Shown here: one piece after another, positions 47,279-51,006 of the stretch
How positions within the stretch are numbered: position 1 is the stretch's first letter
Layout of the letters: each line of letters starts with the position of its first letter
NCBI GenBank assembly: GCA_021845725.1
Contig: JAJZVL010000015.1
Location: 1-51,006, forward strand
DNA length: 51,006 nucleotides
DNA from: Actinomycetes bacterium
Lineage (GTDB): Bacteria > Actinomycetota > Acidimicrobiia > Acidimicrobiales > RAAP-2
Reading direction: 5' to 3'
Translations under genes and position numbers: made by a program
Notes under the pieces: model-generated
Seen by the model: the letters and a program-made list of their open reading frames with translations, nothing else
Told to the model about the DNA's origin: nothing
Database searches by the model: none

Positions 47279-47914
47279 ATGGCAGTTCGACTCGGTGACA
47301 CCGCCCCGGACTTCACGGCGGAGACGACGCAGGGCACGATCCACTTCCACGAGTGGTTGGGCGACAGCTGGGGGATCCTCTTCTCCCATCCGAAGGACTT
47401 CACGCCGGTGTGCACCACCGAGCTCGGGGCCTTCGCCAAGGCGAAGCCAGAGTTCGACAAGCGGAACACGAAGCTGATCGGGCTCTCTGTCGACTCGGTG
47501 GCGTCCCACGAGGAGTGGGCGTCGGACATCGAGCAGACCCAGGGTCAGGCTCTGAACTTCCCGGTGATCGGCGACGAGGGCCATCGGGTTGCCGACCTCT
47601 ACGACATGATCCACCCCAGCGCGAACGACACGCTGACCGTTCGCTCTGTCTTCATCATCGGACCCGACAAGAAGGTCAAGCTGACGCTCACCTACCCGGC
47701 GTCGACGGGCCGCAACGTCGACGAGATCCTGCGCGTGCTCGACTCGCTGCAGCTGGCCGACAGGTACCAGGTGTCGACCCCGGTCGACTGGCGAGACGGC
47801 GACGACGTCATCATCTCGACGGCGATCAGCGACGACGAGGCCAGGGTGAAATTCCCCAAGGGGTTCACCGCCCTCCGCCCCTACCTTCGGCTCACCCCCC
47901 AGCCGAACAAGTAG
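47279..47914 (+). CDS. 1-Cys peroxiredoxin (Prx6/AhpC-TSA family)
   Basis: This 211-residue peroxidase has the peroxidatic site HPKDFTPVCTTELGAFA with Cys45, plus the conserved Thr and Arg of the active site (SVFIIGPDKKVKLTLTYPASTGRNVDEILRVLD, Arg in TGRN). The extended C-terminal half (YQVSTPVDWRDGDDVIISTA) is the Prx6-type dimerisation domain. No second cysteine exists anywhere in the protein, so it must be recycled by an external thiol. It reduces H2O2 and lipid peroxides in the cytoplasm. ATG 47279 follows GGAGGGAGC, and a promoter-like region with a palindrome lies upstream. Confidence 0.95.
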   Translation: MAVRLGDTAPDFTAETTQGTIHFHEWLGDSWGILFSHPKDFTPVCTTELGAFAKAKPEFDKRNTKLIGLSVDSVASHEEWASDIEQTQGQALNFPVIGDEGHRVADLYDMIHPSANDTLTVRSVFIIGPDKKVKLTLTYPASTGRNVDEILRVLDSLQLADRYQVSTPVDWRDGDDVIISTAISDDEARVKFPKGFTALRPYLRLTPQPNK

Positions 47915-47932
47915 GCATCGGCGCCCGGTCGG

Positions 47933-48469
47933 TCACGGGCTCCGGAAGACGGTCTGGCGGTAGTACGCGAGCTCGGCGACGCTCTCCTTCACGTCCTCCA
48001 TCGCGCGGTGCCCCCCGCGTTTACGGGGAGCTCCGGCGAGCGCTTCGGGGAGCCAACGTCGTGCCAGCTCCTTCACGGTCGACACGTCGATCGAGCGATA
48101 GTGGAAGAACCGCTCGATCTCTGGGAGCTGCGCGGCGAGGAACCTGCGGTCCATGCCGATGGAGTTCCCGCACAGCGGCACCGTCCCTGGCTCGGAGATG
48201 TGGGCCTCGAGGAACTCGAGGGTCGCCTTTCCTGCCTCCTCGAGGGAGATCGTCGACGATTCGATCGCAGCGAGGAGCCCTGACCTCGTGTGCATCTCCC
48301 GTACCAGGTCGCTCATCGCGCCCAGCTGCTCCGGGCTGGTGGCAACGACGATGTCGGGGCCGACCGCCACCACGCCGAGCTCATCGTCGGTGAGGAGCGT
48401 GGCGACCTCGACGATGACGTCCTTGGCGGGGTCGAGCCCGGTCATCTCGAGATCCATCCAGGCCAGCAT
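47933..48469 (-). CDS. orn: Oligoribonuclease (DEDDh 3'-5' exonuclease)
   Basis: This 178-residue enzyme degrades 2-5 nt RNA oligomers and pGpG-like dinucleotides. MLAWMDLEMTGLDPAKDVIVEVATLLTDDEL carries the first DEDD pair (Asp6, Glu8), GNSIGMDRRFLAAQLPEIERFFHYRSIDVSTVKEL the second Asp, and the C-terminal HRAMEDVKESVAELAYYR the catalytic His and final Asp, giving the DEDDh subtype. Length and motifs are typical. ATG 48469 is nine bases from TAGCCT on the minus strand. It converges with the peroxiredoxin gene. Confidence 0.95.
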   Translation of the reverse strand: MLAWMDLEMTGLDPAKDVIVEVATLLTDDELGVVAVGPDIVVATSPEQLGAMSDLVREMHTRSGLLAAIESSTISLEEAGKATLEFLEAHISEPGTVPLCGNSIGMDRRFLAAQLPEIERFFHYRSIDVSTVKELARRWLPEALAGAPRKRGGHRAMEDVKESVAELAYYRQTVFRSP

Positions 48470-48546
48470 CGCTGCAAGAGGCTAGTGCCACGACCGGGAC
48501 CGGGCAGTCGTGCCGGCAGCCGGGCGCCGCGCCGCTCACGATCGCT

Positions 48547-48552
48547 TACGAT
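48547..48552 (+). promoter_or_regulatory. -10 element for a leaderless dut transcript
   Basis: TACGAT is followed by six bases and ATG 48559. A second near-copy (CACGATCGC) lies a few bases upstream. Confidence 0.5.
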
Positions 48553-48558
48553 CGCCCG

Positions 48559-49011
48559 ATGCACGAGATGCTCCCCGTGCGGCTCCACAGCCTCGATGCG
48601 GACCTTCCGGTCCCCTCGTATGCCCGACCGGGCGACGCCGGAGCGGACCTGTACGCGCGGGTTGACGTGCACCTGGCAGCCTGCGGGGGCAGGGCGCTCG
48701 TGCCGACCGGAGTTGTCGTTGCCATTCCCGAGGGGTACGCCGGGTTCGTCCAGCCGCGCAGCGGGCTCGCGCTCCACCACGGCGTCACCTGCTTGAACAC
48801 CCCCGGGCTGATCGACTCGGGCTACCGGGGCGAGCTGGCGGTGCTCCTCGTGAACACCGACCCGAAGGAGGACTACGACGTGCGCCGCGGGGACCGGATC
48901 GCCCAGCTCGTCGTCCAACCCGTCGTGCATGCGCGGTTCGACCCGGTGGACGAGGACCGGCTGCCAGCTGCGGCCCGTGGCGCAGGCGGGTTCGGCCACA
49001 GCGGCCGTTAG
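48559..49011 (+). CDS. dut: dUTP diphosphatase (dUTPase)
   Basis: This 150-residue trimeric dUTPase hydrolyses dUTP to dUMP and PPi, keeping uracil out of DNA and feeding dTMP synthesis. The five family motifs are in order: PGDAGADLYARVDV (I), QPRSGLALHHGVT (II), NTPGLIDSGYRGELAVLLVN (III), RGDRIAQLVVQPV (IV) and the flexible C-terminal RGAGGFGHSGR (V). ATG 48559 is supported by the -10 at 48547. It fits functionally with nrdJ in nucleotide metabolism, although the two are far apart. Confidence 0.96.
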   Translation: MHEMLPVRLHSLDADLPVPSYARPGDAGADLYARVDVHLAACGGRALVPTGVVVAIPEGYAGFVQPRSGLALHHGVTCLNTPGLIDSGYRGELAVLLVNTDPKEDYDVRRGDRIAQLVVQPVVHARFDPVDEDRLPAAARGAGGFGHSGR

Positions 49012-49032
49012 ACGCAGAGCGATCCGAGCGGC

Positions 49033-50601
49033 GTGCGAAGAGGCGTGGAGAGAAGCTGGGAGGAAGAGGAGAGGACGCTGGAACCACTCTCGGGCCTCGA
49101 CGCCGCGTTCCTCGCGATGGAGACCCCTTCGAGCAGGTTGCACGTCGCGGGGATCTTCGTGCTCGACCCGCCGGCCACCGGCGGGACCGAGCCGAGCGCG
49201 GGGGAATGGGCGGCTCGGCGCTTCGACGCCATCCGCACGACGGTCGGGGAGAGGCTGGGCCGCGTCCCTCGCCTGACGCGCCGGGTCGTCCGGATGCCGC
49301 TCGATCTCCAGAGGCCCCTGTGGGTCGAAGAGCCGTGCATCGACCTGGACGCCCACGTGCGCCGAGCATCGGTCGCGTCGCCGGGGGGTCAGCATGAGCT
49401 CGACGCGTTGGCAGGGGAGGTGCTCAGCCAGCCACTTCCGCTCGACCGCCCGCTGTGGGAGATGGTGGTCGCAGACGGGCTGACGGGTGGGCGCACTGCA
49501 GTCGTCGCGCGGCTCCACCACGCAGTTCTCGACGGCGTCTCGGGAGCGAATGCGTTGGGCGCCTTCTTGGATCTCAGCCCCCAAGGCGATGCCCTTCCCG
49601 AGATCCGGCCCGACGTCGCGCGAGCAGGATGGTCCGTGAAGCACGAGCCCGCAGCACAACCTCGGTCGGCCCTCGCGGCGTGGGGATACCTGGCAGCGAC
49701 CGTCGCCGATCAGGCCACCGCCGTCGCCGCTGCGCTCGACCGCAGCGCGGACGCGCTCGTCGCGCTGTGGCGGCAGAACCGTGAGCTGGCGAGCCATGGG
49801 CTCACGCCGCCGCCCGCACCGTTCAGCGCACCGCGCACGTCACTCAACGGGAGGGTGACAGGAGAGCGGCGCATCGAGACCCTCTCGGTGCCGTTGGCAG
49901 ATCTCGAGCTCGTGCAGAACGCGCTCGGTAGGGGCCTCGCGGGGGCGCCGGGTGGCTCGGCGGCGACCGTGAACGACGTGATCCTTGCCGCGGTCGGCGG
50001 GGCGCTCCGCCGCTATCTGGCCTCGCGCGGCGAGCTGCCGTCCCGATCCGTGGTCGCGCTCGTGCCGGTGTCGACCCGCGGTCCCGCGGCGGTTCCGTCG
50101 TCGCGTCAGGTTCACGTCGGCAACGACGTCTCGGGGATGCTCGTCGAGCTGGGATCCACCATCGAGGATCCCGTGGCGCGGCTCCGTGAGGTGGCGCGCG
50201 CGACCGGCGTGGCGAAGATGCAGGAGGACCTCGCAGGGGGGGTGTTCCTCGAGACGCTGCTGCAGGCGGTCCCACCGGCGCTCGTCGCGGGCTTCGTGCG
50301 CATGGCAGACGCGTTCCTGCTCTTCGACCGGATCTCTCCGCCCGTGAACGTCGCCGTCTCGAACGTCGTCGTGCCCGACGTGCCGCTGTGGTGGTCCGGC
50401 AGCCCGGTGTCTGCCATCTTCCCTGCCGGACCGGTCGCCGAGGGGGTCGGGCTGAACGTGACCGCCATGACCTACCGGGGCGTCGTCCGCTTCGGCGTGG
50501 TCGGCTGCCCGCGTCTCGTCCCGGATGTCGGCCAGGTCGCCGCGCTTCTCGACGACGCTCTCGCCGAGCTGGTGGTTGCTGCGATGGGCGCATCGCGCTG
50601 A
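49033..50601 (+). CDS. WS/DGAT family wax ester synthase/diacylglycerol O-acyltransferase
   Basis: This 522-residue enzyme acylates diacylglycerol or fatty alcohols with acyl-CoA, making storage lipid. PLSGLDAAFLAMETPSSRLHVAG at the start, ARLHHAVLDGVSGANALGAF with the catalytic HHxxxDG (residues 162-168), VNDVILAAVGGALRRYLAS and the C-terminal VAVSNVVVPDVPLWWSGSPV block are all family motifs. GTG 49033 could be replaced by GTG 49045; the conserved region begins about 12 residues later. The acyl-CoA synthetase at 7883 could supply its substrate. A preceding TAGACG is too far for a leaderless start. Confidence 0.94.
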   Translation: MRRGVERSWEEEERTLEPLSGLDAAFLAMETPSSRLHVAGIFVLDPPATGGTEPSAGEWAARRFDAIRTTVGERLGRVPRLTRRVVRMPLDLQRPLWVEEPCIDLDAHVRRASVASPGGQHELDALAGEVLSQPLPLDRPLWEMVVADGLTGGRTAVVARLHHAVLDGVSGANALGAFLDLSPQGDALPEIRPDVARAGWSVKHEPAAQPRSALAAWGYLAATVADQATAVAAALDRSADALVALWRQNRELASHGLTPPPAPFSAPRTSLNGRVTGERRIETLSVPLADLELVQNALGRGLAGAPGGSAATVNDVILAAVGGALRRYLASRGELPSRSVVALVPVSTRGPAAVPSSRQVHVGNDVSGMLVELGSTIEDPVARLREVARATGVAKMQEDLAGGVFLETLLQAVPPALVAGFVRMADAFLLFDRISPPVNVAVSNVVVPDVPLWWSGSPVSAIFPAGPVAEGVGLNVTAMTYRGVVRFGVVGCPRLVPDVGQVAALLDDALAELVVAAMGASR

Positions 50602-50622
50602 CGCTGCCGGGAACGCGCGGGC

Positions 50623-50651
50623 TTCACCTCGAGAACCGCTCGGGCTAGAGT
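50623..50651 (+). promoter_or_regulatory. tRNA-Gly promoter
   Basis: TTCACC (50623-50628) is followed after 17 bases by TAGAGT (50646-50651), twelve bases upstream of the mature tRNA 5' end. This is a plausible sigma70-type promoter for the tRNA gene. Confidence 0.5.
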
Positions 50652-50662
50652 ATGAGCCGCAC

Positions 50663-50738
50663 GCGGACGTGGCTCAGTTGGTAGAGCATCACCTTGCCAA
50701 GGTGAGGGTCGCGGGTTCGAGTCCCGTCGTCCGCTCCA
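50663..50738 (+). tRNA. tRNA-Gly (anticodon GCC)
   Basis: The sequence folds as a cloverleaf: acceptor GCGGACG paired with CGTCCGC, D-arm GCTC/GAGC, anticodon stem ending in loop TTGCCAA (anticodon GCC, glycine), and T-arm CGCGGG-TTCGAGT-CCCGTCG-type pairing. The discriminator is T and CCA is encoded at 50736-50738. Glycine tRNA genes are common phage and island integration sites, and an integrase fragment lies just downstream. Confidence 0.95.
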
Positions 50739-50756
50739 CATAGGTCCAGGTCAGAG

Positions 50757-50773
50757 GCGGTACTGACTACCGC
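50757..50773 (+). other. Hairpin just downstream of tRNA-Gly
   Basis: GCGGTA-CTGAC-TACCGC gives a six-base-pair stem with a five-base loop, eighteen bases after the tRNA. There is no T-tract, so it is only a weak terminator candidate; it may instead belong to an integration junction. Confidence 0.35.
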
Positions 50774-50819
50774 GAAACAACCTAGCCGTATAGCTTGGGC
50801 GCGCTACGGGCGCGAACGA

Positions 50820-50972
50820 TCAGCGTGTCGGGCGCGATCTGGCGCGATCGGAGAGGTTCGTCACCGGAGCCTTGGTCGCCAACTCGGAGAGCGTGCGGGC
50901 GATCGCAGCGTCTCGATCTTCGGTCGCGTGCTGCAGGTCATTGACCCCAAGTGTGCGTGTGCCGAAAATCGC
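50820..50972 (-). pseudogene. Remnant of a tyrosine-type integrase C-terminus
   Basis: On the minus strand the frame reads VNDLQHATEDRDAAIARTLS followed by ELATKAP and a stop at 50820-50822. The stretch QHATEDRDxAIAxxLxxLA is the typical tail of actinobacterial tyrosine recombinases that follows the catalytic Tyr (usually ...LRYQHATEDRDxxIA). Just upstream an in-frame TGA (complement of 50973-50975) cuts the frame and the catalytic Tyr context is lost, so the gene appears broken, unless a frameshift beyond the window edge changes this. A strong GC hairpin, GCCGGGG-GTGAA-CCCCGGC (50982-51000), follows. Confidence 0.6.
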
Positions 50973-51006
50973 TCAACGAAGGCCGGGGGTGAACCCCGGC
51001 AACGAC

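Overview
This window is high-GC actinobacterial DNA that looks chromosomal. The combination of a class II (B12-dependent) ribonucleotide reductase, a PimB-like mannosyltransferase, a WS/DGAT acyltransferase, ClpS followed by DUF2017, oligoribonuclease, many GTG starts and -10-like hexamers directly in front of start codons points to Actinobacteria. My guess is Acidimicrobiia or a related deep lineage, but this is inference; no marker here fixes the genus.

Layout, left to right. 1-7.8 kb: the C-terminal part of a sensor histidine kinase (cut by the window edge), a phosphodiester-glycosidase-like membrane protein, a PH/SHOCT protein, a thioredoxin-fold protein, YjbQ, a tiny CxxC protein, then a same-strand run of PimB-like glycosyltransferase, SRPBCC protein, ROK sugar kinase and a short luciferase-like oxidoreductase. 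7.9-12.8 kb: long-chain acyl-CoA synthetase and nrdJ, the latter with a recognisable promoter, an operator-like palindrome and a 5' leader of about 215 nt. 12.9-16.2 kb: a GntR/UTRA regulator convergent with a peptide-type ABC substrate-binding protein, plus a decayed copy of that protein's C-terminus on the other side of the regulator. 16.3-20.5 kb: a DedA/cytochrome-b-like fusion, an aldo/keto reductase, an ArfB-like release factor and surE. 20.5-26.6 kb: an aldose epimerase, then a minus-strand redox cluster (ferric-reductase-like flavocytochrome, FMN-binding protein, ApbE flavinyltransferase, MpaB-type oxygenase) and a secreted hydrolase.

26.7-31.8 kb: methyltransferases, a universal stress protein, a polytopic membrane protein coupled to a UbiE/MenG-like methyltransferase, and clpS overlapping a DUF2017 gene that is fused to a macro domain, whose 3' end runs into an antisense tRNA-Lys(CTT). 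A NodB deacetylase follows. 32.0-36.8 kb: a compact branched-chain-amino-acid-type ABC operon (binding protein, fused LivH-LivM permease, LivG, LivF). 36.8-42.5 kb: a methyltransferase, a Thr-rich membrane protein, a thioesterase, a condensation-domain protein lacking the catalytic His motif, a TetR regulator, a nucleosidase-like protein and a small exported protein. 42.6-46.3 kb: a glycosyltransferase divergent from a SpoIID/LytB protein with cell-wall-binding repeats. 46.3-50.6 kb: HAD phosphatase, 1-Cys peroxiredoxin, orn, dut and WS/DGAT. 50.66-51.0 kb: tRNA-Gly(GCC) followed by a broken integrase C-terminus, which suggests that the right edge enters an old island integrated at this tRNA.

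The most distinctive items are the DUF2017-macro domain fusion next to ClpS, the DedA/heme-b-like fusion, the flavinylation-linked electron-transfer cluster, the decayed binding-protein copy, the integrase scar at tRNA-Gly and a repeated leaderless-promoter pattern that helps fix several start codons. I see no CRISPR array, no complete insertion sequence and no convincing riboswitch.
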